Shown here one piece after another: positions 34,581-46,170 of a stretch of 64,000 nucleotides of DNA. The notes below the pieces were generated by a model. It saw only the letters and a list, made by a program, of their open reading frames with translations, made no database searches and was not told where the DNA came from. The position numbers were made by a program, and so were the translations under genes. This DNA comes from Hevea brasiliensis (taxonomy: Eukaryota; Streptophyta; Magnoliopsida; Malpighiales; Euphorbiaceae). The stretch's first letter is position 1; each line of letters begins with the position of its first letter. The stretch covers positions 49,124,762 through 49,188,761 of the forward strand of contig NC_079509.1 in the NCBI RefSeq assembly GCF_030052815.1. Reading direction: 5' to 3'.

Positions 34581-36915
34581 GACCCTCAACTTCAGAAAGA
34601 ATATCTCACCAAGCTTCAACATTCTTTTGAGGCATCATCTTCTCAAACCCCTTTTACTTCTGTGCCATCTAAAGCCAATAACCCATATGACCTCACAGTC
34701 ATCTTACAAAAGGCCAAAACTTCCAAAACAAAAACCTCTGCTTCCACCATTCAAGAACTCCAGACTGAAATCAAAACTATCAAGTCTGAACTCAAGCAAC
34801 TCCAAACCAAATAGAAGGAAGACTCTATTGCCATTCAACTTCTTCTTAATAAATTTTCTGAAGAAGAAGAAGACAATCCAGAACCTGAAACTGAAACACC
34901 ACAACTAGCCAATCTATAAGATGTTCCAGATAATTTTCTTTCAATTTTAAAACAAGTCACTTCCCAAATATATTTGGTCAAAATAACTTTGAAAATTTCT
35001 GATGATTTCCGATTGGATACTATTGCTCTCTTTGATACAGGTGCTGACCTTAATTGTATCAAGGAAGAAATAATTCCAAAAGCATTTCGAGAAGCAACTA
35101 CTGAAAAGCTCAAGGCCGCTAACAACTCTTATCTCGAAATTAATTCAAAAACTGATGCATGCGTTTTGAATAACGGTTTGCAAATCAAAACTTCATTCTT
35201 GCTTGTGCATAACATTCATCATACGGTCATACTTGGCACTCCATTCATAAATCTTATTACTCCTTATGCTCTTAATTATGATCATATTTCTGCTAAACTT
35301 AAAGGAAAAAAGATTGTTTTCCCTTTTATTGAAAAACCCCAAACTCGTAACTTGCACATTATTAAAGCCTGCTCTGTTTATGAAAATCAAATCAACTGTC
35401 TGATTTTGTCAAAGGAAATGGAATTCCAAAACCTAAGAAAAACTGTTTTAATCCAAAGAATTCAAAATCAACTTCAACATCCTGTTTTAAAGAAAAGGAT
35501 TTCTCTTCTTCAACGGCAAATAGAAAATACTGTTTGTTTAGATCTTCCGAATGCTTTTTGGGAAAGAAAACAACATGTTGTTGATCTCCCTTACGAAAAT
35601 GATTTTCAAGAATCTCAAATTCCTGCTAAAGCCCGCCCAATTCAAATGAATAAAGAACTTGAAGACCATTGTAGAAATGAGATTAAAGATTTGCTTTCTA
35701 AAAATTTAATTTCTGCTTCAAGGTCCCCCTGGAGTTGTACTGCTTTTTATGTTAACAAGTCTTCTAAAATTGAAAGAGGAGTCCCCCGACTTGTTATTAA
35801 TTATAAGCCTCTTAACAAAGCTTTGAAATGGATTCGTTACCCGATTCCAAACAAAAAGGATCTTCTTCAAAAACTTTTTGCTGCAAAAATCTTTTCAAAA
35901 TTTGACATGAAATCTGGCTTTTGGCAAATACAAATAGCTCTCAAAGATCGTTACAAAACTGCTTTCACCGTTCCGTTTGGCCAATATAAATGGAATGTCA
36001 TGCCATTTGGTTTGAAAAATGCCCCATTTAAATTTCAACGCATTATGAATGACATTTTTAATCCATACTCTGCATTTTGCATAGTTTACATTGATGATGT
36101 CTTAATCTTTTCATCTTCTATTGAGCAACATTTCAAACATCTAAGAACTTTTATCCTTGTTGCTAAAAGAAATGGATTAGTAGTTTCTAAGTCCAAAATT
36201 AGTCTTTTCCAGACTAGGATTAGGTTCTTAGGACACTATATCTCCAATGGTACAATCTCACCAATAGAAAGGTCACTTGTTTTCACTAATAAGTTTCCTG
36301 ATAAAATTATTGAGAAAACTCAACTTCAAAGATTTCTAGGATGTTTAAATTATGTCTTAGATTTCTTTCCAAACTTAAATAAACTGCTTCAACCACTTCA
36401 TGAAAGACTCAAAAAGAATCCTAAGCCCTGGACACAGGAACACACTTCCCTTGTTCAGAAAATCAAAACCCAAATAAAGCAAATTCCTTGCTTACATCTT
36501 ACTGATCCATTTGCTTTTAAAATTGTTGAAACTGATGCCTCTGATCTTGGATATGGAGGAATTCTAAAGCAACTTAAAAATAATAAAGATGTTATAGTTC
36601 AGTATGTTTCTGGACATTGGAAGAAAAATTATTCCACTATTAAAAAAGAAATTTTATCTCTGCATTCAAAAATTTCAAAGTGATTTGCTTAATAAAAAAT
36701 TTTTGCTTCGAATTGACTGCAAATCTGCAAAAGAGGTTTTCAAAAAGGATGTTCAAAACATTGCTTCCATACAAATCTTTGCTCGTTGGCAAGCTATTTT
36801 AAGTATTTTTGACTTTGATATCGAATATATTAGAGGAGATATGAATTCTATCCCTGACTTCCTAACTCGTGAATTCTTGCAGACTCCTCACAATGATCCC
36901 AAGAAAGAAGACTGA
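34581..36915 (+). pseudogene. viral protease, reverse transcriptase and RNase H region, copy 2
   Basis: After stops at 34812-34814 and 34917-34919 the frame is open to 36683. The protease has LFDTGADLNCIKEEIIPK (from about 35029). RT has SPWSCTAFYVNKS, KFDMKSGFWQIQIA, MPFGLKNAPFKFQ and YIDD (about 36087-36098), so all three RT aspartates are present. RNase H begins ETDASDLGYGGIL. A frame change near 36655-36664 moves the rest (LLRIDCKSAKEVF, then IRGDMNSIPDFLTREF) to the next frame, ending TGA at 36913-36915. These enzymes copy pregenomic RNA into viral DNA. The frame change and upstream stops disable the region. Confidence 0.8.
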
Positions 36916-39900
36916 AGAATCAACAAAAGAAAAAGCTTCAGCTTCTACCTCAAAGAAAACTTCACCCAAACCCCAAGCTTCCTCTCAACAACTCACACTA
37001 AGCCAACCTAAGATGACTTCCCAAAGCCCTATTGTCTCATGGAATTCTTTATTCCAGAAAGAAATAGATCAACTTGACCAACCTTCAATTTCCCAAACTC
37101 CTCCAGAACAACTTTCTCCAAGTGACTTGCAAGTTTGGCTTGCAGGCCTCATTAATCACCCACAACTTTGCCAATCCCTCAGAGATTCGCTTCCAGAAGG
37201 ACAACCCAAAAAACTTTTAACTCAAGCTTGCTCTCAAGAAGCTGAGAGAGAAATTATTGTTCAAAACCAAAAATATCTCTCTCAAAAATCACTTTCTCAA
37301 ACTGTTTCAACTCCTAAACTTGTTCCTTCAACGGATTTGACTTTAAAATCAAACGAACCAGTGGTTTCGCAAAACTTTTCTCAAAACTCTGGTTCAACAT
37401 TCAACTGGATTTTAAAGGATTCTTATCAAAGTATTTTAACTGTTGAGGATGGATTTTATGATTCTAACCCTCGTTTATGTGCAGCTAAGTTCTTTGGTTC
37501 TTGGCACTTTAAGCCGTGGGACAAGTCTAAAGATCCAGCCTACTACCAAAGTATCTTGATTGAAACTGGGTCGGTCAAAATTAAACACTTCCCAGAAAAC
37601 TCCCCTGTCCCAAACTATTCCACCTGCACTATACTTAAAGTTATCCACCCTGCCAATTGGGGACAAGACTTATCTGCCCCAAAGAAATTTCAAGCTAGAT
37701 TTGGTCAAAGCATCCCTTCTACTACAACTTTCACATATTGGGATTATCACTAAGCTTGGATAAATGCTTTTCTAATCCAAAACCCCAGCAACTGTCACAC
37801 TTGGCTATTTTTCTTCCAGACCGTCTCCAAATTTCACTTTCCCAGATGGTTCGCCCAATGGTGGAACTGGATGGGAGCCATCCCTGAAATATTGCCCTCC
37901 GAAATCAATCAAGGGTATACAACTTTCAAGGCTCGCCATAAGCCTACAACTGAAGAAGACATATTTCATCCCCTCATACTATTTGCTTCGAAGTTCTTTA
38001 TGCCATGGGTTCTTTCCTGGGACTATGGTTATAAAACTGATCAACTTCTCCAAGGGCCAGTTGATGCGTCCCTACCGCAAGTGCACGGGTCGTACAAGTA
38101 GTATAGAAAAGATATCGATCCCACGAGGAGTCGTGTTAATGATTGAATTTTTGATATAAAAAGTTGAGTAAATTGAAATATTTTTGAAATTGAAGTAATG
38201 AATTGATGGGTAATGGAGTATGAAATCTAAATACGCAAAATTAATATTCTATTCAACAATGTATTAATTAAACTAAAAATTGCATCAAATTGAAATAAGC
38301 AATTTCAAATATGGCAATATTCAAAATGGCACGTGATTAAATTCGATTAGAAATTAACAATGGTAAAAAGGCGATTCCGGAGTTCGGGATTTCATATTCG
38401 AGCTATTTTGGGATTTTAAATTGGTTATCCAATCTTATGAAACTTATGGGTTTTAAGGAGATTAATTCTTAAATCCTTTGACTTCCCTTTCGAGTGAGAC
38501 AAAGAGTGCCTTAATCAAACTAATCCTACTTTCGTGGAGTTAGAATTAATTAAGACCCATTAAGTTCTTTAATTAATCTATGAATCCTCTTAATCCTTAG
38601 CCTATTTCTAGGTCTAAGTTAATTAAGTCCAATTTCTTGATTATCTATCACAAGGCCTTCTCCTTTCGGTGCTTCAACCATGGATTAAGAACATCACTTA
38701 ATGGGATCCTACACTAAGCATGTCATTAAGCACACAAGAAATGAATAAAACTCATTAAGACCACAAAATATGGATTACCCAATCAAAATCCACAAAATAT
38801 CTCAAATATTACAACCCTTACTCCAGAATCAAAAGTAAACTACTCACTATCCATAATGCTTATAAGAAATTATGAGTTTATAAGGAGATAAAGCTTTAAT
38901 CTAAGCTAAGAAATAAGAAATTAAACACTAGAAGTATAGAAAAATATAAGGGAAGAAAGAAATCTGCAAATCTTGGTTGAAAATGGTGTGGAAGGTGAAA
39001 GTGACTCCTCAAATTCTGCCTCTACTCTCCTTTCCTTTTCTGCTCCTTGTCTCCTCCTCTAAAATGGGAAAATGGGACTATTTATAGCATTTTCTGACAT
39101 GGAGCCCTAAAATGGTATGTTCTAGGAGGAATTAATTGAGGGAATCTCCTGCCAGCTCATTAATGAACTCTTTATGGGACTGCATAAGTGGACTGCATAA
39201 GTTATGCAGTCCCTTATCTGATTTTAAGTTCTGAGTCACTTATGCGGTCGCATAACTTGGTGCATAGGTTATGCACAATCCCGTGAAGGTGCATAAGGGA
39301 GGCGAGAATGTGCATAAGCTATGCGATCTCCTTATGCACATTTCGCTGGTTCTGAATGATGATCTTTCTCCTTATGCAGATCTGCATAGCTTATGCGGCA
39401 AGTTATGCACAGTTTGGTCAATGCATATTTCAGCTTGAAAACCTGTTTTTGACATCTTTGGCTGTAGAAGACACTCCTCAATGGCAAAATTCTCTTCAGT
39501 CCTTCAAAAACACCATTTTTCCTACAAAACAAAGTAAAAATTACAAATTAATGCAAAATTGAGAACTATGAAAAACTAACTAATTAACTAATGAAATTAG
39601 CTAAAAATGGCTAATAATCAAATAAAAATGGTTATAAAATTAGACCTAAATGACTATGCAAAATGTATGCATCACCAGTTCTAATTCGCAAGTTCAAAAT
39701 TAGATAGTGGTCCAAATTTCAAAAACATCAAAAGGCCTCCTTAGAAGTTGTGGAACAATGGCTAATCAAACAGCCTAAGGAGCAAAGACAACTTCCTTCA
39801 ACTTTTGCCCAAAACCCTACGACTTTTTTGGCCCAAAAATCAAATGCTCAATCCCTCTTGGCCCAGGCCAAGTCTGAAGAAGAATATTTTACTATCATGC

Positions 39901-40034
39901 AACAATTCCTAAGCAACAGGTCATCCACTTCAAAAACTCCAAGCCAAGCTAGCTCATCTTCTGATTTAGTCAGTCTCGGTAATGATAATGAGGATGACTG
40001 CTTTGGAATATTGTCTGCCTTAAAACACCAGTAA
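36893..40034 (+). pseudogene. viral ORF2, function unknown, split by a solo LTR
   Basis: ATG at 36893 overlaps the last 23 bases of ORF1. The N-terminal part is Ser/Gln/Pro-rich (LSPSDLQVWLAGLINHPQLC). A conserved-looking core follows: FYDSNPRLCAAKFFGSWHFK, then TAA at 37751-37753, then NAFLIQNPSNCHTWLFFF, FPRWFAQWWNWMGAIPE and FFMPWVLSWDYGYKTDQLL. At 38061 the LTR interrupts; the frame resumes exactly at 39680, meets TAG at 39705-39707, and ends at 40032-40034 after an acidic tail. Florendoviruses are described as having a second ORF of unknown function in this place. Trp and aromatic content is striking. Confidence 0.6.
38062..39674 (-). mobile_element. solo LTR of an Athila-like element nested in viral ORF2
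   Basis: Runs from TGATGCGTCC to TATGCATCA with the duplication CCAGT at 38057-38061 and 39675-39679. Length is 1613 bp, with no internal region. The ends and body match, in the opposite sense, the LTR at 62089-63921, and the ends resemble the Athila LTRs at 46171 and 57972; orientation is inferred from those. Bases 39170-39420 carry repeated TTATGCA/TGCATAA words. Removing the insert rejoins the ORF2 frame. Confidence 0.9.
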
Positions 40035-40630
40035 CTTTTCATAAGCCTACAGTTCAAGGTCAACTTTTCCAGCTATCATCAAGACAACTCTGGTCATCAC
40101 ATGGCTACAGGAACTCCACTTGCAACAACTTTTGATATTTTCCACTCCACTTATATATCTTTTTACCTTTCACATGTGTAATAGTAACTTATAATCATTG
40201 TAAACCTCTTTCCTTCATCTATAAAAGGAAGAGGCTCTCTACTTCATTTTACAAGTTTTTTCTTTACAAGTTTTCCTTAGAAGTAGCTCTCCCTTTCCCT
40301 ATCCTATCTCCTTGTGAGTGTCCGATATCAGAGCTTCAATATAACTATCTTTTTACAATCTTTATTTGTTTTATTCTTTATATCTATATCAGTGGCTGGT
40401 TCTACCGCCCATATTTTTATGCTTTTATGACTTGTTGTTTTATTCTTTATATCTATATCTGTGGCTGGTTCTACCGCCCATAATTTTATGCTATTATAAC
40501 TTGTTGATTTATTGCATTCTCATTTTCATTTTACTGCATCTTCTTATTATTTATTGTTCTTTCTTCTTCTTCTTTATATTAATTTTATCTCTGTTGGATA
40601 TCCCATCGATCCTGTGTGTCATTGGTATCA

Positions 40631-40631
<1 letters not shown>
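40035..40631 (+). promoter_or_regulatory. viral promoter and leader, copy 2
   Basis: TATAAAA at 40220-40226 with a CTCTCTACTTC start-like element about 20 bases on, followed by roughly 375 bases of leader up to TGGTATCAG at 40623-40631. Caulimoviridae place the pregenomic RNA promoter upstream of such a leader and primer site. Two 69-base direct repeats lie at 40368-40436 and 40437-40505. Transcript start is inferred only. Confidence 0.55.
40368..40505 (+). repeat. two 69-base tandem repeats in the viral leader
   Basis: Each unit begins GTTTTATTCTTTATATCTA and includes GTGGCTGGTTCTACCGCCC; the two differ at about four positions. Related text GGCTGGTTATACTGCC appears once in copy 1 near 30521, so duplication seems specific to copy 2. 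Confidence 0.85.

Positions 40632-40718
<87 letters not shown>
40632..40718. repeat. (TA)n microsatellite at the join of copies 2 and 3
   Basis: About 43 TA units between the truncated primer site of copy 2 and the inverted leader of copy 3. Isoleucine/tyrosine reading frames here are artefacts. Confidence 0.95.
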
Positions 40719-40721
<3 letters not shown>

Positions 40722-41890
40722 GAATAGGCGGTATAACCAGCCATAATCATGCAAACATAATTGGGGGAATCGCTAATAGCGAAGAAACTTTCTTCTAAAT
40801 CTTGAAAAATAAATAAATAATCAAAGAAATAAAATCAAATGTAAAAGAAAGAACAGAAATAAACAGAAATGAAGTTAAATATATGAAAATGATATATATA
40901 TATATATTCAATAGGCGGTAGAGCTAGTCCGTTATGAATATATACATATTTATGCAGAATAGATAGTATAACTAGCCATAATCATGCAAAAAAAAGTATT
41001 TGTAATTTTTGTAAAGAGATTTGAAAGAACTTACTTTGAAATTTTATAAACTTTTGAAAGTTTTGTACAAAGAGGTTTTGGAGATTGTAATTACTGGTAG
41101 ATATTATAAAGGTTGCTCAGCACATGAGCTTCCTAGTATCTACTACAAAGAAATTACAATGATTTTGAAATGAGGCAGAAGTTGGGCATGATGGATGATC
41201 TTTTTAATAGAGGACGACCTTCTTGCTCCTTCATCGCCTCTGATTTTGGAAGAGAACAGGTTTTGGAAAGGATGGGATGCCGCTTCCTAAGGGATTTTTG
41301 AAAGGATGTTGGAAGATGAAAAGATGGAAAGATTGGTTTTGTATTTTTTGGATGATTTTTTATAAGATTTTCTGCTACAATTTCCTCCACAATCTAGAGT
41401 AGAATTTTTCGTTCTTATTTCAAATTGTTTGCAGAAAGATCCTAACTCTTGACGAGTTTTCTTCATTTCCCATTGTAAATGTTTTTGTAACTTCAAATCC
41501 TGACAAATCTTTAAACCTTCTTTTTGAGTGAGACTAACTAGTTCATCATAGGTTAATTGATTATACGGGATTTGGTTTCCAAATGCTTCCTTGATCTTAT
41601 TCCTAACTCTTTCTTCTAAAAGGGTTAGAAGTCCTGCAAAGAATTTTTCTTTCAAAAAGGGTTGATTAGAATCTTCACTAAGTATTACCCTAGTAAGAAA
41701 AATGTTTTTGTAAGACTGAAAATCACTCAGTTTTTTTTTTCATCTAAGGTTTGAAAGGAATTTGGCATTTTTATCCTTAAGATGAGACAGATCACTTACG
41801 AAATGTAAAAAAATTGTTACAATCAAGGTGGTTACTGTATCTGGGATTGTTTGTCCTAACTCATCAAGAATAGGCATATCATCTTCTTGA
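40719..41890 (-). mobile_element. endogenous pararetrovirus copy 3, inverted and internally deleted
   Basis: Read on the minus strand: coat-protein sequence from about 41890 (an open piece at 41655-41287 with IPYNQLTYDELVSLTQKEGL), then a direct jump near 41330 to the 3' coding tail and leader seen in copy 1 at 30190-30500, then leader with short TA runs to 40719. Zinc knuckle, protease, RT and RNase H are absent. Leader text GCCATAATCATGCA occurs twice (near 40739 and 40974), so the end is itself rearranged. Closer to copy 1 than to copy 2. Confidence 0.7.
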
Positions 41891-42444
41891 GTTTGATATT
41901 TATACAATTATTGAATATATATATAGAAGAAAAATCTCGCCTTGAGCTACTATTCTATGAACAGTAACTTAGGTACCACTTTAGCATATATATAATTTAA
42001 ATAATAAAATAAAATACTTAAATTAAATTTTGAAGGGATTCAAAATAACATCTCTTTTAATAAAAAAAATTAACTAATTAAAAAGGAAAAAAATTGAGCA
42101 ATATGTGAATAAAGCTATAAGATCGAGTGCTTATTATGGTGCTAAAAACTTAACTCTAACATCTTATAGTATAAGAGACTCACTTAACTATCCCCACTCA
42201 GTATCAACAATCTCTTCTTTCCCTCCCCTTTCCTTAACATCTATTAGGAATTTGAACCCATGACCTTAGCTCTGATATCAATTATAGGATCGATCATTTA
42301 CTTCCATGTAAAAAGCTTAATTTATTAGTAGATATTCAACTCTAATCCTTTATAGCGTAATAATCCAAGCACTATCAACTGAAGGGATTTGAACAGAATA
42401 TTATCTCACTGAATTATCACACTCAATGCAAAAAAAATCTTAAG

Positions 42445-42483
<39 letters not shown>

Positions 42484-44437
42484 GCGTGTGAAAGGGGTTG
42501 TGCGGAAAAGGGAGGGGCATGGCGCGAAATCGTAAAGAAATGAGAGGTGATAAATGAAAAATAAAAAGAAAGTTATCATTTTAGTATATACAAGCGAAAT
42601 TATCCCGGACTTTGTTGCGGGTTGTTATTATTTTATTTTATAAAATTTAATTAACCAATAATAAATATAAGATAATTAATGTATAAAAATTTTTATGTTT
42701 TTCATTTTATTTAAAGAGGACTTGTTTTACTTTTCTCAAATTATAATCCACTTTCTTCATTAATTTTTTAGTTTTTTAATATGTTTATATTTAATATATA
42801 TTTTAAGGGTGTATTTAATATAAGTTTAAACTCACATGAGAGCGAGCTTAATTACTATTTGATTAAATATTTATATTGAAATATTTACAGAATCAATTAA
42901 AGTGTATATATAAAATGTACGAATCAATATATAAAAATTCAATCTAGTGATGAATATACTCATTCTCACACGAGTTCAAACTCTTCGACACGCCCATATT
43001 TTAATTAGTAAATATATGATTAATTAATTATAATTAGAGTAATTAATATAAGTTATTTAGTATTAATGAAATGTATATTAAAAAATAAAATTTATTATTA
43101 TAATATTAAAGTCGCATTTATAATTAAGGTTTAGAGGTTAAAAATTTATATTTTAAAAATTATATTTTAAATAATATTAAAAAAGCAATTTAAAATAAGT
43201 TTTTTAATTATTTTATAAATCAAGCATGTCATTTAGAACTATAAAATAATTTTTAATACTTTCTAACTTTATTTTTTTTAATAATGTATTCAATAGCAAT
43301 AATGGCATACATGCATTTTTTTAGTGATAATTAATATTATAAAAACATGAATTTGGATTTCTGATTGATATAACATTATAAATCATTATAGTTATGGTTA
43401 TTGTTAAACTAAAAATTTTAAAAGAATAAAAAAGTAGAACTTAATTTTTTTAAAATTAACTGTTTTTCTCTTTATTTTTCTTGTTGAGAAGAGAATTTAT
43501 TGATTATTTTTTATTTTTTTAAAATTTTCAAAATGTAAATTTTTTTCTATAAATTATATTAATTTTTTAATAAAATATATTTAAGGGGGAAAATTATTTA
43601 TTACTGTATAATTTATTAATTATTATTTAATTATTAATTTTTTATGAATAAAAAGTATTTATTAATATTAATATTTTATTTAAAAAAATTTAGATTGAAA
43701 ATTATTAAGATATAGTTATTTATAACTATGTTATTATTTAGTCAATAAATTTTTTTTAAACAAAAAAATAAATATTACTAATATTAATATCTTGAAAAAA
43801 AAAGTAAGCTTTTTAGAAGTTTTTTTTTTTCTGTCAATAGACAAATAACACACACAGCTCAAGGACAGGATTGGATCACTGTCAAAATCATGACAATTTT
43901 AACAGAGTCTTTCGCTTTTATATAGCCCACGCACATACATTCTCACCACATGATGTGAAATTCTAAAGGACTAGCTCCTGATTACACTCAATTCATTCAC
44001 AGACCTCAACCAGGATCACCTCGTGGATACAACTCTTCCTTTATTTTCACTTGGGTTTTGTTTTGTTTTTTTTATTTTTTTTTTTCCTTCAAGAGGCAAG
44101 TAACACACACAAGGGTCAGGAATGGGATTGAATCACTGTCAAAATTACGATAATTTTGATAGTTTTTGACCCTATATAACTCACGCATGCACACTCTAAT
44201 TACACGATACGAGATCTAAAGGACCAACATTTAAAAAGTTGAATATAAAGGAAGATGATCTATTGCATATTTCAATATTTTAAGCAGTTAGTACCACAGA
44301 TACAGAAGCATTATTGCTTAGGCTTATGAGAGATTTATGAATAGTTGCATACGTACATAATCCAAATGAGCCTTACAGTGAACACTAACTATAAATTTAA
44401 ATTTATTTTATTTTTATAAAAAATAAAATAATCTTAG
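41891..44437. other. AT-rich intergenic DNA
   Basis: No coding frame. It holds a TA run (about 42447-42479) and a pair of direct repeats of about 140 bases at 43832-43972 and 44090-44230. Otherwise long A/T-rich stretches. Confidence 0.45.
43832..44230. repeat. direct repeat, two units of about 140 bases
   Basis: Both units carry ..AACACACACA, CAGG..TGG.ATTG..TCACTGTCAAAAT, a run of AATTTT, TATATA.C.CACGCA and ACACT/ACATTCTC.., ending near TCTAAAGGAC. They lie about 258 bases apart and differ by substitutions and small gaps. Origin unknown. Confidence 0.65.
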
Positions 44438-45985
44438 AAATATATTTATATTAATAAAATATTTATTATATCAAAATTCACAATGAATTTTATGAAATCT
44501 TACCTCAAGATACTCTTACATGTAATAACGAGATGTAAAACTATTCTTGAAATTTTCATCTACAAGCTAAAACTTTTAGGATGAGTGATTCCTTTATATA
44601 ATATTTGAGCCTCTTAAATCAAAAGATTTAGAATTCAAATTTGATCACTCTATTTATTAATTGAATATTTTAATACAAAGTAAAATAGACTTGTGCTTAT
44701 TCACGATTCAAGCCTATTGAACTTTCACGTGTAAAAGTGTAATAAAGAAATATAAAATTATTCTTAAAATTTTCGTCTACAAACTTATTCTTTTACAATG
44801 AGTGGTTCCTTGGTACCATAAACAGTAATTTAGGGATCACTTTACTATACATGGTGGAGTACGTTCTAGAAAATGTAAAAATATTTTCTTATAATGCAAT
44901 AGTTAAATAAAAAATTTTGGCAAGAGCTATGCAAAAATCCTTTGAAAGAGTGAACATATTGACAAAAAAAAAAATTATAAAGAATGAATTATTAAAAAAA
45001 TTACTTCAAAAAAAGCATAATATTTTTAAAATTAAATTCAGTCGGTCACTCAATTGAAATGAATTAATTAGTTCAAGTGGACTTGACGGAAACAACAAAA
45101 AAAGACCTAAAGTTATTCATGCAAGTGGACTCCGTGAGTGGTTTAAATTTTATTTAATTCAATCAAAATACGAACTGATTCATTTTAAATCGAGACGTAT
45201 TAACACTTCGATTAATTATCAATTTATAATTTTATTTGATTTTAAATTATTTTAAATGATATTGTAAAATATTATTATTAATATTTTTTTTTATAAAAAT
45301 AATACTTAATTTTTAGACAGAGGGAATAATTCATTATAGAAGGAGGAATTCATTAGCTTCATAACTGTAATTTTTTTTTTCCTGTTATTAAGAGGTGTAT
45401 TTCAACTGTTAATTAATTAGATGAATTACTCTTAAGCTTTTGTAACAGTCTAAAAATTATATGAATCAAATAGTAAGCTATAAGACTTTAGATTAAATAA
45501 TATATTTATAGTCTCTAAACTTGAATATGAGATTTCTCTTAAATCTATTTCATCATTTATCACCAGGTGAATAAATTATTGGTCTCGTAACTGTAATCTA
45601 CAAAGGGCTTAATACTGATAGGATTTTTTTTTTTTTTAATTTTTGTTGGGCCGACCTTTTGTGTTCGTCAAGCCTTTAGCCAATATTTACTTGTTGATTG
45701 TGGTCAATTTTGGCACCTAAGTGCTCGAGAACACAAAGGAGGACTCATCGATTAAATATTCAAAATAAGATTAAACTTATTGAGTTGTTAGAAATTTAGA
45801 AAATATGGAGCCGTTATATATGAAATTTTTATTTAGATAAGGGGCGAATATATAAAATATTTATCAATTTAGTAAAAATTGCATATATAAAAAATATAAT
45901 TTAAGAGTTTGAGTTATATGTATATATTAATGCATCTCACATTAATTTTACAGAGAGATCTTGAGTGTTATATATAATATTTATA
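44438..45985. repeat. left unit of a tandem duplication
   Basis: The same sequence recurs at 46098-46170 and, after the Athila element, at 59463-60785. Period is about 1660 bases. Good landmarks are AATTCACAATGAATTTTATG (44477 and 46135) and GGCACCTAAGTGCTCGAGAA (45710 and 60512). The left unit has about 200 extra bases near 45375-45590. No gene or known element is recognised in it. Confidence 0.8.
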
Positions 45986-46170
45986 AATTTTTTTCCTGTA
46001 AACTAACTTTTGAAGTGGAGTTAAACATGTTCATATCATATATGTTTCAAAATTTTAGAGAATGGATATAAAATTTTGTTTTTAACAAATGGAGTAAAAT
46101 ATATTTATATTAATAAAAAATTCATTATATCAAAATTCACAATGAATTTTATGAAATCTTACCTCATAGT

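Larger units (their letters stand above)
31400..40631 (+). mobile_element. endogenous pararetrovirus copy 2 (florendovirus/petuvirus type), nearly complete
   Basis: The best preserved viral copy. ORF1 keeps one reading frame from before 31400 to about 36660 with eight or so stops, then changes frame within RNase H. Order: movement protein, linker, coat with zinc knuckle, aspartic protease, RT, RNase H; then an overlapping ORF2, a TATA box, and a leader ending inside a tRNA-Met primer site (TGGTATCAG at 40623-40631) next to a (TA)n run. A solo LTR sits in ORF2. The 5' leader and start codon are replaced by the inverted arm and TA run. As it stands it cannot make a full polyprotein. Confidence 0.85.

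Noticed and set aside
40325..40334. ATATCAGAGC resembling a tRNA-Met primer site
   Set aside because: Too close to the TATA box for the family layout and mismatched at its start; the better match is at 40623-40631.
40366..40798. Ile/Tyr-repeat open frames
   Set aside because: Translations of a (TA)n microsatellite; the same applies near 10801, 19400 and 31340.
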